Below the pieces are notes generated by a model. It made no database searches, had not been told where the DNA came from, and worked only from the letters and a program-made list of their open reading frames with translations. Both the position numbers and the translations under genes were made by a program. A DNA stretch of 64,000 bases from Hordeum vulgare subsp. vulgare (taxonomy: Eukaryota > Streptophyta > Magnoliopsida > Poales > Poaceae). Each line of letters starts with the position of its first letter. Positions within the stretch are counted from its first letter, which is position 1. The stretch covers positions 430,422,676-430,486,675 of the forward strand of contig NC_058521.1 in assembly GCF_904849725.1 (NCBI RefSeq). The letters are read 5' to 3'. Positions 44,418 through 56,499 of the stretch are shown here, piece by piece.

Positions 44418-46241
44418 TGTTGGAATTATGCCCTAGAGGCAATAATAAATATAGTTATTATTATAATTCCTGTATCAAGATCATCGTTTATTATCCATGC
44501 TATAATTGTATTGAATGAAGAATTATTTACATGTGTGGATACATAGACAAAACACTGTCCCTAGCAAGCCACTAGTTGGCTAGCCAGTTGATCAAAGATA
44601 GTAAGTGTCTTCTGATTATAAACAAGGTGTTGTTGCTTGATAACTGGATCACGTCATTAGGAGAATCACGTGATGGACTAGACCCAAACTAATAGACGTA
44701 GCATGTTGATCGTGTCATTTTGTTGCTACTGTTTTCTGCGTGTCAAGTATTTGTTCCTATGACCATGAGATCATATAATTCACTGACACCGGAGGAATAC
44801 TTTGTGTGTATCAAACGTCGCAGCGTAACTGGGTGACTATAAAGATGCTCTACAGGTATCTCCGAAGGTGTTCGTTGATTTAGTATGGATCGAGACTGGG
44901 ATTTGTCACTCCGTGTGACGGAGAGGTATCCCGGGGCCCACTCGGTAATACAACATCACACACAAGCCTTGCAAGAAATGTGACTTAGTGTAAGTTGCGG
45001 GATCTTGTATTACGGAATGAGTAAAGAGACTTGCCTGTAAACGAGATTGAAATAGGTATGCGGATACTGACGATCAAATCTCGGGCAAGTAACATACCGA
45101 AGGACAAAGGGAATGACATACGGGATTATATGAATCCTTGGCACTGAGGTTCAAATGATAAGATCTTCGTAGAATATGTAGGATCCAATATGGGCATCCA
45201 GGTCCCGCTATTGGATATTGACCGAGGAGTCTCTCGGGTCATGTCTACATAGTTCTCGAACCCGCAGGGTCTGCACACTTAAGGTTCGACGTTGTTTTAT
45301 GCGTATTTGAGTTATATGGTTGGTTACCGAATGTTGTTCGGAGTCCCGGATGAGATCACGGACGTCATGAGCGTTTCCGGAATGGTCCGAAAACGAAGAT
45401 TGATATATAGGATGACCTCATTTGATTATCGGAAGTTTTTCGTAGTTACCGGGAATGTACCGGGAATGACGAATGGGTTCCGGGTGTTCACCGGGGGGGG
45501 GGGGGGGCAACCCACCCGGGGAAGCCCATAGGCCTTGGGGGTGGCGCACCAGCCCTTAGTGGGCTGGTGGGACAGCCCAAGAAGGCCCTATGCGCCATAG
45601 GAAGAAAATCAAAGAGAAAAGAAAAAAAGAGGAGGTGGGAAAATGGGGAAGGACTCCTCCTTCCAAACCTAGTTGGATTCGGTTTGGAAGAGGAGGACTC
45701 CCCCCCCTTGGCTCGTCCGACCCCCTTGAGGGTCCTTGGACCCCAAGGCAAGGCTCCCCCTCTTCCCCCTATATATACGGAGGCTTTAGGGCTGATTTTA
45801 GATAACTTTGCCACGGCAGCCCGACCACATATCTCCACGGTTTTACCTCTAGATCGTGTTTCTGCGGAGCTCGGGCGGAGCCATGCTGAGATTAGATCAC
45901 CACCAACCTCTGAAGCGCCGTCACGCTGCCGGAGAACTCATCTACCTCTCCGTCTCTCTTGCTGGATCAAGAAGGCCGAGATCATCGTCGAGCTGTACGT
46001 GTGCTGAACGCGGAGGTGCCGTCCGTTCGGCACTAGATCGTGGGACTGATCGCGGGACGGTTCGTGGGGCGGATAGAGGGACGTGAGGACGTTCCACTAC
46101 ATCAACCGCGTTCACTAACGCTTCTGCTGTACGGTCTACAAGGGTACGTAGATCGAATATCCCCTCTCGTAGATGGACATCACCTTGATAGGTCTTCGTG
46201 CGCGTAGGAAAATTTTGTTTCCCATGCGATGTTCGCCAACA
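44418..46241 (+). repeat. 3' LTR of the BARE-type element
   Basis: 1824 bases from tgttggaattatgcc to gttcgccaaca. It pairs with 37314-39130. Includes a 15-base G run (45493-45507) and a TATA box near 45770. ORFs called in it on either strand are not genuine. Confidence 0.9.
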
Positions 46242-46437
46242 CCATAACCACTAGTTTGTTGGCTGCTCCGTGAGAGAAACTGACACTTATCATTTGAGAG
46301 CAACCCATTCCTCGAAGACTTTGAAAGAAAATCATCAGTGAGGAAAAACCCCAAACACCCAAACCAAAACCCAAAACCCAAAGTAATTGAGCATCAGTGA
46401 AGAAATTGTCCTGCGCGGAACCGGCACTTGTTACCTT

Positions 46438-49400
46438 TGTGACATCCCAAATTTTGGAATGTTAATAAAATTATTAGATTGATTGTTTGTTTGCTTGAGT
46501 GATTGAAAGCTTGAGTGAAATTTGAAAACTTTTCAAAACTTTTGAATGAGAGGGAATAAAATGACTTTCCCCTTTTTCCTGTGAATTCAAATTCATCTTT
46601 TTTTTTAAAATCAGCGAGAGGAGATAGCATGACTTCTTCAACTATAAAAAATTTGAATCAAGGTGGCATTGGAATTCCTTTCGATTTTGCTTTGCATTTT
46701 GTTTCTTCCGCACTCACGGAATGCCGGAACCATATCTTGTCAAGCAAGAAAAAGAGAGGAGAAACATGACCCTCCAAAACCCGGGGATATTCTTTGAAAT
46801 ATTTGAGCTATGAAACCCAAGATTTATTTGAGAAAATATTTGCAAAAATAAATAAAGCATTTAGGGACTTTCTAAAAAACATTTTTTTTGAAGTATTTAT
46901 TTTGGTAGTGGAAAAATGCCCATCTTTTTGGATTTATTTTTCTGAAAATTTTAATATATTATACCCCTATATTCCGAGGATATTCTATTTCCTTTTAATC
47001 GTATTAATTCCTGTTTTAATAAAAAGGGAAAGATATCTCTTATTTTAGGAATGTACTTGGGCCACGTTAGGAAACCAATCTCGCCCAATCCCACCTTCTT
47101 CTTCCTCCTCACGAGCTTCCTTCTGTGGCATGGCAGAGGCTTCCCAGGAAGCTTCCCTCCCCCGATTCGCGGGCTACACTTCCTTCCCAAGCCTCCCACC
47201 ACCCCTATAAGAACGCCCCTCCTCTCCTCGTTCCATTTTCCCCATCACCTCGCCTTCTCCCTGCTCGTAGCCACGGCGCCACCATCCTCATCTTCCTGTC
47301 AAGAACGGAGTACAGTAGGTCTCGTGGCGCTACCCCATCACCCCTGCCGAGCCTCTCCAACGCCCCACCCCCTGCCGTGCTACTCCTCCGCCGATTCCCC
47401 ACCCCGCCGGGGACCTCCCCACCTCGCCAGAGCAGCTACCTCGCCGGAGTTCTTCCTCTCTGTCACCCATGGTGAGATTCACGAAATCCCGTCATAGTTT
47501 TTTTTCAGAAAAAGAGCAAACTTATAAATTCATATCTATTGCATTTATAAAAATTGAGTTAGATCAGATTTGAATTAAAGCTTGTTTTGCTTATTCCGGT
47601 AGTTTAAAAATAGCATTTAATTTGATTCTTTTTGCTGCTGCTTCCTATTGATCATATCTTTCAGTAGTTTCAGTTTCAGTTTTTTTAAAATATTTTTACT
47701 TGGGGTTTTTACCAAAACAGATTCTGTTTTAGTTCTTTTAGGATTATGGCTATTTCTTTTTCTATAATTGTTTTTAAATTAATTTATTTTATATTTCAGA
47801 AAGTTTATGTTTAGTTTGTGTTAGTTAAACAGTAGGTTCTCAACAAGTTTTTATTTTTATTTTATTTGTTATCATGAAATCAATTCTAGTTCTCTAATAA
47901 CTTGCAATTGATTTCTCTACTGTTTCAACTCCCATTTGAAAATACTTCCAAAATAGTTTTATGTAAAATACTTTATTTTATCTTGGTTAAATTTATATCT
48001 TAGTTATCTGTTATTTAATGTTTTATTTTCAGTTAGAACAAAAAAAACTATTTAGTGTTTGATGTAGTAGAAGACTCCTAGTTTTAGTTGAAATTTCTTT
48101 CGGATTCTTATTCGCTCTCTCTTTTGTTTTGATTGCTAGAATGATTGCTAGTATGAGTGCTTATGTGAATGATATGTTTGTTATATAGATTTCATCGGAG
48201 AGTGACGAATAGTCTATCAAGTTATTTCCCGAGAACGAAAATTCTTCTTCGTCAACATCACCAGGCAAGTCATTTGATCATGTATCACCTATGTTTTATG
48301 CATCGTAGTTCTACCATCCTATGCCCAATTACTAGGCCCGGGACGACAAATTTCATATTGCTATGCTTGAGTAGACGGGATTCTGGTTGAGAGTTTATCA
48401 CGAGTGATGCGAGGATACTTTAATAACCAAGACCGGTTAAGTCAAGACTTTTCAAGACCTCGTGATGCAATGCAACTCTGGGTGAAGGACGGTTGATCGG
48501 CTCCCTGGAGAAACCAGTGGATGACCCGGGATGCTGGAGACGGCCATAACATCTTGCGGAAAGCTTCACCCAGGCTCAAAGAGACGGACGAATATTTTCA
48601 AGACCCAAGGCTTACCTGCACAGCCACAAGTCATTATGGGCTCTGGCTTGGTTGGACAACGCGGCGACTCTCGACAGGCGGTGCTAGCAGATGTAGAAGA
48701 ACGGTAGGATTGGATGGGCACCGACAGGGATTCAGAGGGACCCGTTGAAAGACCATGTTTTGATCATCCGGTCTTCAAACACCCTGAAGTGCGAGGACAT
48801 ACACGGAGGCGATCAAATCTTGTGGGGAACGTGTGCAAAACTCTGTAGAGTACTCAAACCTAATCGATTAGCCGTGTCCACGGTCATGGACAACTTGAGC
48901 CAAAGGAACTGAAGTTATCTGGATTTCTCAACACCATTATATATATTTCATGAGGGTAATAATGATAACTCGGGTATGAGAACTGGTTGGCGGAACCATC
49001 TCATTAACAGCCAACTACGTAGTAATATTTTGCTTTTAGCCCCTCTATTGTTGTAGGAGAAAATTTGCTTTACGCTAGAACTTACAACACCACCTGCCAT
49101 ATATGCATATAGTATAGATGATATTTTACCCCCTCTCATATGTGACTTGCCGGCATATTCAATATGCTGACCTACAAGGCTGCAACGTCTTATGTTGCAG
49201 ATATTTTCTTCGACGAGTAAGAGTACGATTCAGGGTTACGGTCTACACTCAACTTTCCGTTGGTGTTTATTGGGACTCCACTCCCTTGACTGCTTCCGCT
49301 GAAATATTTAAGGTATATATTAGTTTTACGCTATGTACATGTGATTGCACTTTGATATATACATTGATGTACTGTGTGTGCGAGCATACTAATCCAGGGA

Positions 49401-49448
49401 TGGCACAGAAACACAGAGGCTTGACTCATTTTGAGTCGGATCGCTACA
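46438..49448 (+). mobile_element. Gypsy-type solo LTR, 3.0 kb
   Basis: Starts tgtgacatccc and ends gatcgctaca, flanked by a perfect acctt duplication (46433-46437, 49449-49453). No internal region or second LTR is present, so it arose by recombination between the two LTRs of a full element. It is the same family as the LTR at 12498-19901. A TATA-like ctataagaac lies near 47205, followed by C/T-rich sequence. Confidence 0.9.
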
Positions 49449-50066
49449 ACCTTTGAGGACTGTGCATCCTCTAGACGGTTAGGCATCCTGGTCTAGAGCA
49501 TCCAGTAGTGACCAAATTTGTGAGGGTTTTGAAGTCTGCCCTGAAGATTTACCTTGAGTGTTGGGCGAGGAATGTGTGTGCTTAGCTCATGGATAATACG
49601 GTAAGGACTTAGTGTCCTCGGCATGTGTGTCCTTTGGTTTAAATATTATACCGCTCCAAACTAGACATACGACTATCACAGCAGTTGGAATTGGGTCATC
49701 AAACCGTTGTCTTCATCGAGCACCTGGTTCTAGTTCCTCAACCCTTTCATTTCCTCAATTGTATGTTGACAACGTTGATCTTTACTGTTTGAATAATTTG
49801 ACTGAAGACTTTCTCTAATTCCTCACCTCAAATTCTTCACTTAACTTATACTTCATCTACATGTCCTGATCACGCTACTTGTGCAATCCAAACGTTTCAC
49901 TTCATTCTAACGACTATGCTTTCGCACTTTTGCACATTTGTTTGAGTAGTAAGTCCGCTGCACTTAGCTCGTGACTGAGGACTTTCCTGACAAGGAATTT
50001 CCTTAGTGAAAAACTTATAAAAATCACCTATTCACACCCCTCTAGTCGATATAACACACTTTCACA

Positions 50067-50083
50067 TGGTATTATAGTAAGGT
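50067..50083 (+). other. Primer-binding site of the copia element, degraded
   Basis: tggtattatagtaaggt against the usual tggtatcagagcaaggt; it marks the right side of the split LTR as a 5' LTR end. Confidence 0.75.
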
Positions 50084-50131
50084 ACTCCCTTGTTCTATGT
50101 AATTTTGGTTTAACCACCTGGAGTTTTAGTT

Positions 50132-51987
50132 ATGTCGACTGCAGGTATGATCAAGGTCACTACCGGTTCTCCTACCATTGAAGGAAAGGACTTCCCCTAC
50201 TGGAAGAACAAGATGTGCATGCACCTTGAAGCAATTGACAACGATCTCTGGTATATTGTGGAAAGAGGTGTTCCCACCATGTCTGAAACTGTCAATGCTA
50301 CTGATGTGAAGAGATTCAAGCAACTCGACTCTCAAGCGAAGAATAACATATTTGGCCATCTAAGCAAAGGTCAATATGGTAGAGTGAGTGCTTTGGGATT
50401 TGCAAAGAAAATCTGGGAAAGGCTATCCAAGGTCAATGAAGGAGTATCCACTCAACGTGACTCTCGAGTTGATGTTCTCCACAATCTCTTGAACCGCTTC
50501 AAGAGGCTTGATAATGAAAGCTGCCAAGAAACTATGGATTGCCCCAGTGACATCTCCAATGAACTATAGGCTCTTGGAGCTAGAGACATCACTGACCATG
50601 AGGTAGTGAAGAAACTGCTAAGATCTCTCGATTCTTCCTTCGATACATTGGTTTTGATGACAATCCTGCTGACATTCTTGAGAGACTCAATACTAATGAG
50701 TTCCAATGAGCTGAGAAATGAGACCTCTATGGATCAAGATATGGAAGACCTCGTGCGCTGAACGCAAAGGTTGTTTCCTCATATAAAGAAGAAGGCTCCG
50801 ATTGTAGCCTTGGTGACGCTGAAGAACTTGGTGAGGAACTTGTTATGCTCGTGACTACATTCCAGAAATTCTCAAGATGAGGCTAGTTTGGAAAGTCTTG
50901 AAGAATATATATGAGGAAATCAGATTCTTCATCTGAGGACTACAAGAAGAGGACCTGCCATAAATGCAAGAAATATGGTCACTATATTGCTGATTGTCCT
51001 CGCTGGGTGAAGGAATCAAAGAAGAAGAAGTACAAGGATGACAGTTCTGATGACTCGAAAAAAAGAAGAAATGTTCAAAGTCCTCATCCTCAAAGTCCTC
51101 ATGGCACAAGAAGAATAGCTTGAGAAAGGCTCGGGCTCTTATTGGCAAAGAAATGAATTATGAGGAAGAATCTGAAGAATGTGATGAAGAGGAATGTTCT
51201 AAAGAGGAGACAGAGTCTGGTGTGGCAAGACTATCCCTTGCTACCACATTCGTCAGCAAATCCATATTCAACCTCAAAGAAAATGACAATGTCAACAACA
51301 CTGATGACTACGATGACGACTTTGCTCCCACCTATTTCTTCATGGCAAATGGTTCTTAGGTACCCAGCCATACTTCCTCTTCTGACTCTAGTGACGGTGA
51401 ATCTGATCACTATCAAAAACCCAGTTACTACAACCTTGCTAATATTTCCACCAAGCAACAAACTGCTATTGAAAAGCTTCAGAAACTGTTAGACAAAAGC
51501 GATGAGATGCTGAGTGAGGAAATGGATAAAACTCAAATCTTGACCGATGATGTCAAAAGTCTTCAATCTAGGTTTGATAGTATTCAGGATCATCATGCCA
51601 CCCTCTTGGACGATCATGAGAAGCTTTCTTATGAATTTCTTCAAAGAAAGCAATATCTTGAGAAGTTAGGGCGTCTCATGATGATCTTCAAATTGAAAAT
51701 GATTTTTTCTTGCTCAATAGATCAATACCTCTCAAGAAGAATCCGTTCCACCATACCTGAAATGCATCGAATGTGAATCTGCTAATTCCTCACCTGAAAC
51801 TTCACAAGCTTCTATTGCTACAACTGTATGTGTGGTTACAAATTCCTCACTTCAGGAAACCACAAATGTCACTGATGAAAATGCAGGGTTGAAGGAATTG
51901 TATGTGACAGACATTTATAAAAGACTCAAAGGGCATCAAACCCTTTGTGATGTGCTCAAAAAGAAGATTTTGAACAGAAACCCTAGC
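50132..51987 (+). pseudogene. Copia gag (UBN2-type), heavily broken
   Basis: Starts MSTAGMIKVTTGSPTIEGKD, with FPYWKNKMCMHLEAIDNDLW and VKRFKQLDSQAKNNIFGHLS. A TAG at 50567-50569 (NEL then ALGARDITDHEVVKKLLRSL), then shifts. Later pieces: zinc knuckle CHKCKKYGHYIADCP (near 50956-51000), an acidic region (51160-51360) and a coiled-coil stretch (LSEEMDKTQILTDDVKSLQS, DHEKLSYEFLQRKQYLEKL). It ends at KKKILNRNP where the Tat-lineage LTR begins at 51988. It would coat the element RNA; no pol remains. Confidence 0.85.
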
Positions 51988-53179
51988 TGTCGGGGAAGGT
52001 GTGCACTCGATCACATATGGTTCGGCGGGCAGACCGTGTTGCACAAAGAGCAGAAACTATGAGGTAGCACGACGAGGAGAGTCGAGGCCTTTACCTAGGT
52101 TCGAGCCGCTAAGAAGCATAAAACCCTACTCCGGCTTTGGTGGACTGATTCGGCCAGGATGAAGCCTGCACAACATTCTGCCCCGACAAGGGTTGGCGCG
52201 AGAGACACTACATGCGTACAAATATTCTTTGGTCCTAATCCTCTAGGGTCTGAATCCTGTGATGGGTAGCCTTGCGCCTCCTTTTATAGTTGAAGGGGCA
52301 TCCATAGTAGCAAACAAACATGATTGGATCGCTAACAGTGCTATCATACCTAACTCTGGCACTCAAGACAAAATGTCAAAAATGCAGCCTTAGGTGGCGT
52401 GCGGGGGTGCATCCCCGGCAAGCTCCTGCCACCGCTCAGCTGGCTATTGCTTCGTGTCTTGACACGCCTCTATACGGGTGTCAACTGTTTCTAATTTTTC
52501 TTCTCGCGCGTCGCCATGTTCCCATCGAGAGCCACTTATTCATTTGGGAGCTTGACACCCCATCGATAAGTGACTGGTGTAGTCATGAGGTGGAGCAGTG
52601 GCAGATTGGCTCGCTCTTGTGAGGGAGGTGACTTGTGAGCTCTTCTTGAGGATGCATGTGCCTTGGTCCCCGGTAGGCGTCGGGGGTTCTTGGAGCGTCT
52701 TGGGCCTGTCCTGGGCTGCTATATAGGTATTGCCGGAGTCTTGTTCCAGATACTTGTTTGGGTTGGTGGTTCCCTTCAAGGGATTATGCTCTTAATGCCC
52801 GTGCACAATTCAGGGGCACTAGGTACCCCGTTACTAGTGCACCCACACGAGTCCCCGGGCCTGGCCCATATGGGCTTTCCCAACGTTGTTGGGTCAAGCC
52901 CAAGGTTCATATACGGGCATGAAATTGCAAAGGGGTAATTTCCAACCCGCTGTTCTGCACTGTCCCACCACTTTAGGCCGTTTCCGCCACACGCACCGCA
53001 TGCATTGCGTGAGTCTCGCGGTGGGTGCGCGTGACTTGAAGTCCTGGTCATGGAAGAAGTCACAGCGTCTTGGATTGGATTGATGGGGTGGTTACCTGTT
53101 CGCCTGTGATGGTGGGCAACGACATAGGTGGAGATGGGCAGCGACCCTTGGAGCGTAGGAGAGCCAGCCCCCCGCATCC

Positions 53180-53190
53180 TCCCTATAAAA
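53180..53190 (+). promoter_or_regulatory. Possible TATA box antisense to the Tat-lineage element
   Basis: ccctataaaacc on the + strand is followed by a C/T-rich leader (ccttctcctctcctctaacc) and an ATG at 53285, looking like a plant promoter for the + strand ORF. Confidence 0.4.
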
Positions 53191-53284
53191 CCGAGAGGGG
53201 TGCGGTAGGCGATGCACATCCATCCTTCTCCTCTCCTCTAACCTAGGGTTGCCCGGCTTGCTCTTCTCTTCTTGTATTCCCTTG

Positions 53285-53880
53285 ATGATCAGGGGAACGG
53301 GTCCAGCAAATGTTTCTGCCACCATCGAATCTCTCTCTTGTAACTATGCTCTACCCTTGTTCCGAATTGATGGCTCTAGGCTAAGAATCGTCTGGAAGAA
53401 CTTCAGGTGGGGAGCGGGCGGTGCAGTGGTCGCGTCAGGGACGACCATGAGGGTGTACCCGCCGCCGCATCGCCCGCTGTTTCGGTCTTTACGAAGCACC
53501 GTGTGGTCGACGTCACGCTGAAATCCATAATGGAAACGCAGTACCGCAGTCGACCGTGCCTCCTTTGCTCCTTCTTACAGGTGATGGAGAAAAATCGTCG
53601 GCAAGGTAGACGGTTGCCTGCGGGTGGATGCAGCGGCGATTCTCTTGGTATCGTGGTAGAGTCCCCTGCCCATGGCACCATATTTAGCGCACATGGATGG
53701 CAGTCTTTCTCCCGCGTGTTCTTCTCAAGGGCATGGGGAATTTCCCACGTTTGGCCACTGGGACGACGATGCTCTCTGTGAAAGGTCCCAGAGAGCATGG
53801 CATCTCCCTCGGATGTCCTGAGGGCCCAGATGGCAGCGGAGGTGCCCGCTCGAGCGATGGAGATGATGGATGCTGTGGTG
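53285..53880 (+). pseudogene. B3-like ORF antisense to the Tat-lineage element
   Basis: The ATG at 53285 opens MIRGTGPANVSATIESLSCN. A frame change brings in 53407-53781, with VFTKHRVVDVTLKSIMETQY and GTIFSAHGWQSFSRVFF. A second shift gives TTMLSVKGPREHGISLGCPE and an acidic Gly/Ser-rich tail. The order, especially '..HGW.sF.Rv' then a strand like 'tTmLsVk', resembles the end of plant B3 DNA-binding domains. Extra antisense ORFs are known in the Tat lineage; I cannot say whether a B3-like one has been described. A 253-codon frame on the - strand (53403-54164) overlaps it. Likely decayed. Confidence 0.4.
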
Positions 53881-54545
53881 GCGGTGATCTTCAGTGCCCC
53901 CAGGGACAGGGGCGGCGACTCCGACTCGCTGTGATCGCCGGCAGCATCATCATCAACAGCAGGCTCCGGCAGCACCATGATCTGCACCTGCCTTCTGCCC
54001 ACTTCTCCCCTGCCGGCTACGTCCTCCCTTCCTAGGTGTATGACCCTTCTGGTCCTAGCGGGGAGGCATCCTTCCGGTCCTGGCAGGGAGGCGTCCTTTT
54101 GGTACTGGCGGGGAGGCGCCGAATCCCAGCGAGGCACCCTTTTTCCCCTCTCTTTCTTCTCCACCTAATCCCTAAAAGGAGAGGGACAAGAAAGGCATTA
54201 AGGGGCACTTATCTTTTTATAAATCAGAAGGTGTAGGCTTTTGCCAAAATTTTACTAGTGGAAATGTAATTTTATTTTATCCATTTTATACTGAAGAATG
54301 AATAAAATAGGCATCATTCATCTCTCTTGAGTATTGTCCTTTCGTCCTTTTACTCGAATTGTGTTGTATGTACGCTCTCTCCGTATAGGACCCCTTGCTG
54401 GGTAGGTGCCATAGGTGAGTGTCGAAGGGGTGTGACGCCATGACAACAAACATACACCATACCACGACAAGACCCCTTGTCAGTATCGTGCGGTCCCTCC
54501 CAAGGCTGATAAGCGACAAGAGATGAAGGATGGCTCATCCCGACA

Positions 54546-55017
54546 AGGGTTCCTGCCGTGCAGAGAATCCCATTGTACACAATAGAAAAGGAGTGTCAAG
54601 GATGTCCTTAAGGAAGGAATGGAACTGAGCTTAATATAAGGTAGTTTAAGCTTATCTCTTTAGGGTAGGTCCCATTGAAGGTATGATGGTCCATTGTCCT
54701 TGCTTCTCCGCTGTCTTTTGTTGACCTAGAGGTCAATCATACAGAGCAAAAAAGAGGCTCCATCCTCTGGAAAGAGGGAATATGCGATAACAAAGATCTT
54801 AAGTCCATCAAGCACTCTTAATAACTTGTAAACTAAGGCAGTAGTGACATCATAACACAATTAAATGCATAATGCACATGCAAATGATGATATGATGCGA
54901 TGCCTAGCTTTATTTATTCACATGGTTTGCGCCTTGCTTTGTACAAAGGGTTACATGGAACTGCGGCAAAGCTTGTACAAAAAGTAGTTGCTAGGGAATG
55001 GGCCACACAACCGCTCC
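54546..55017 (-). other. 3' noncoding region of the Tat-lineage element
   Basis: About 470 bases between the integrase stop and the possible LTR start. No clear polypurine tract was found. Nothing else recognised. Confidence 0.4.
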
Positions 55018-56281
55018 TTACGGGTAGAACTTACGAAGATGCTCAATGTTCCATGAATTAAGCACTTTGATGCCATCTTCGGTCTCCAAACGGACTGCGC
55101 CAGGTCTGGTGACTTGTACTACCCGGTAAGGGCCTTCCCACTTCGGCCTCAACTTGTTAGAACCCTTGGAGGAATGAATGCACCTAAGGACAAGGTCGCC
55201 TTCCTCAAAGCTTCGGGCATGGACCCCACGGCTATGATAGCGACACGGGGCCTGCTGATAGCGTGTGGCACACACAGCGGCCCAGAGATGATCCTCCTCG
55301 AGGAGCGTGGCATCGTCATGACGTAGCTGTTGTTGCTCTACTTCGTCGTAGGCAAGCACTCGAGGCGACCCATATATGAGTTCTGTGGGGATAACTGCTT
55401 CTGCCCCCATATACTAGGGAGAATGGTGTGTGGTCGGTAGCTCGATAGGGTGTCGTTCTGAGGGACCAAAGAACCATCGCCAACTCATCAATCCAGTTCC
55501 TGCCACATCTTCGCAGTCTATCGAAACTTCTTGTTCTGAGTCCTTGCAACACTGCAGCATTCATCCTCTCGACTTGCCCGTGGCTCCTTGGGTTTGCAAT
55601 AGAGGCGAAGGAGACCTTACTTCCAAGGGTTCGGATGTACTGCATGAATATGTTGCTCGTCAACTGGGTGCCATTGTAAGTGATTACTCTGTTGGGTACT
55701 CCAAAGAGGCACACCGGTCCTTCCATGAACTTGATAGTTGACTGCATGGTCACCTTTCTCATTGGTTCCACCTCAGGCTATTTTGTGAACTTGTTGATCG
55801 CTACGTACAAGAACTCGAAACCCCCGACAACGTGGGGGAAGGGCCCCAGAATATTGAGCCCCGAGACCGAGAATGGCAAGGATAAAGGGATTGTCTGGAG
55901 GGCTTGCGTTGGCTGATGAATATTCTTGGAATGGAATTAGCAGGCCTCACACTTGGTGACTAGCTCAGTTGCATCTTGAAGGACTGTGAGCCAATAGAAA
56001 CCCTGTTGGAAACCTTTCTCGACAAGGGCCCTTGATCCTATATGTGACCCACATACACCTCCGTGAATCTCTGCCAACAGCTTTAGTCCTTCCTTCCGGC
56101 AGATGCACCTTACTTTCACGCCGTTGGGTCTCCTTCTGTACAAATTGTCATCAACAAACTGGTACATACTAGACCGAGGGGCACCTTTTTTGGCCTCTTC
56201 TTGCTCTTCGGGAAGTTCTCCCGTTTGAAGGAATCGGACAATATGATGTGCCCAAGCTGGAAGCATGTGGCTCGACAGCAA
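55018..56281 (-). pseudogene. Tat-lineage integrase
   Basis: Zinc-binding part: IHGGVCGSHIGSRALVEKGF with CEAC (ORF 56281-55937). Core: VITYNGTQLTSNIFMQYIRT, where the catalytic Asp of the usual 'TDNG' is Tyr, and HGQVERMNAAVLQGLRTRSF with the catalytic Glu (ORF 55771-55316). C-terminal part: KLRPKWEGPYRVVQVTRPGA and LNSWNIEHLRKFYP to the stop at 55018. The first Asp region falls in a broken stretch (about 55780-55936). Lost Asp plus frame breaks make it inactive. Confidence 0.85.
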
Positions 56282-56499
56282 GGACTAAAGGCATGTCCTC
56301 ATTTCTGGTAACGCTTACCTCTACTGCGAGAACCCGAGGTTTCGTGGGAGGGAGCGGCTCACCACATGAAACGGAACTACCTCCGGCAACTTCTCTACCG
56401 GGGGCTTCATGGAGCTTTGCCGAGAAATGTTTGCCTGAGTTCAACTTTCTTGTCTTCCTCGTCATAGTTGAAGGGGATACAGACAGTTGAGTGAGGTGA

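Larger units (their letters stand above)
37314..46241 (+). mobile_element. Full-length BARE/Angela/WIS-type Ty1/copia element
   Basis: 8928 bases, flanked by a perfect 5-bp target duplication ccata (37309-37313 and 46242-46246). Contents: 5' LTR, PBS, ~1.2-kb leader, gag-pol in copia order (gag, protease, integrase, RT, RNase H), polypurine tract, 3' LTR. LTRs differ at about 17 sites in the first ~520 bases by eye (about 3%), younger than the Fatima-like element. Four in-frame stops and a frameshift disable gag-pol. The proteins closely follow BARE-1. Confidence 0.95.
36618..50066 (+). repeat. Copia-family LTR (about 1.5 kb) split by two insertions
   Basis: The pieces are 36618-37313, 46247-46437 and 49454-50066. 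It starts tgtaattgcatctac and ends near acacactttcaca, followed by a primer-binding site. It is interrupted by a BARE-type element (37314-46241) and a gypsy solo LTR (46438-49448); the text reads on across both when they are removed with one target copy. A TATA box lies at 37291-37300. With a polypurine tract on the left and a PBS on the right, it belongs to two internal regions at once. Confidence 0.75.
51988..54545 (-). repeat. 3' LTR of the Tat-lineage element; outer start uncertain
   Basis: The 3' end is sure (51988, read as ...cttccccgaca on -). A TATA box (ctataaaagg on -, near 52281-52289) and transcript-leader-like sequence follow it. The LTR's 5' start is unclear: a candidate is tgtcgggatgagcc at 54545, which would give 2558 bases and enclose the B3-like ORF at 53285-53880; a much shorter LTR is also possible. 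The 5' LTR copy is too short to decide. Confidence 0.45.

Noticed and set aside
51847..52044. - strand ORF spanning the copia gag and Tat LTR junction
   Set aside because: It crosses an insertion boundary and is therefore accidental.
53403..54164. 253-codon ORF on the - strand
   Set aside because: No recognisable domain, rich in Arg/Pro/Ala as GC-rich frames often are, and overlapped by the + strand B3-like reading. Kept only as an alternative in the finding.
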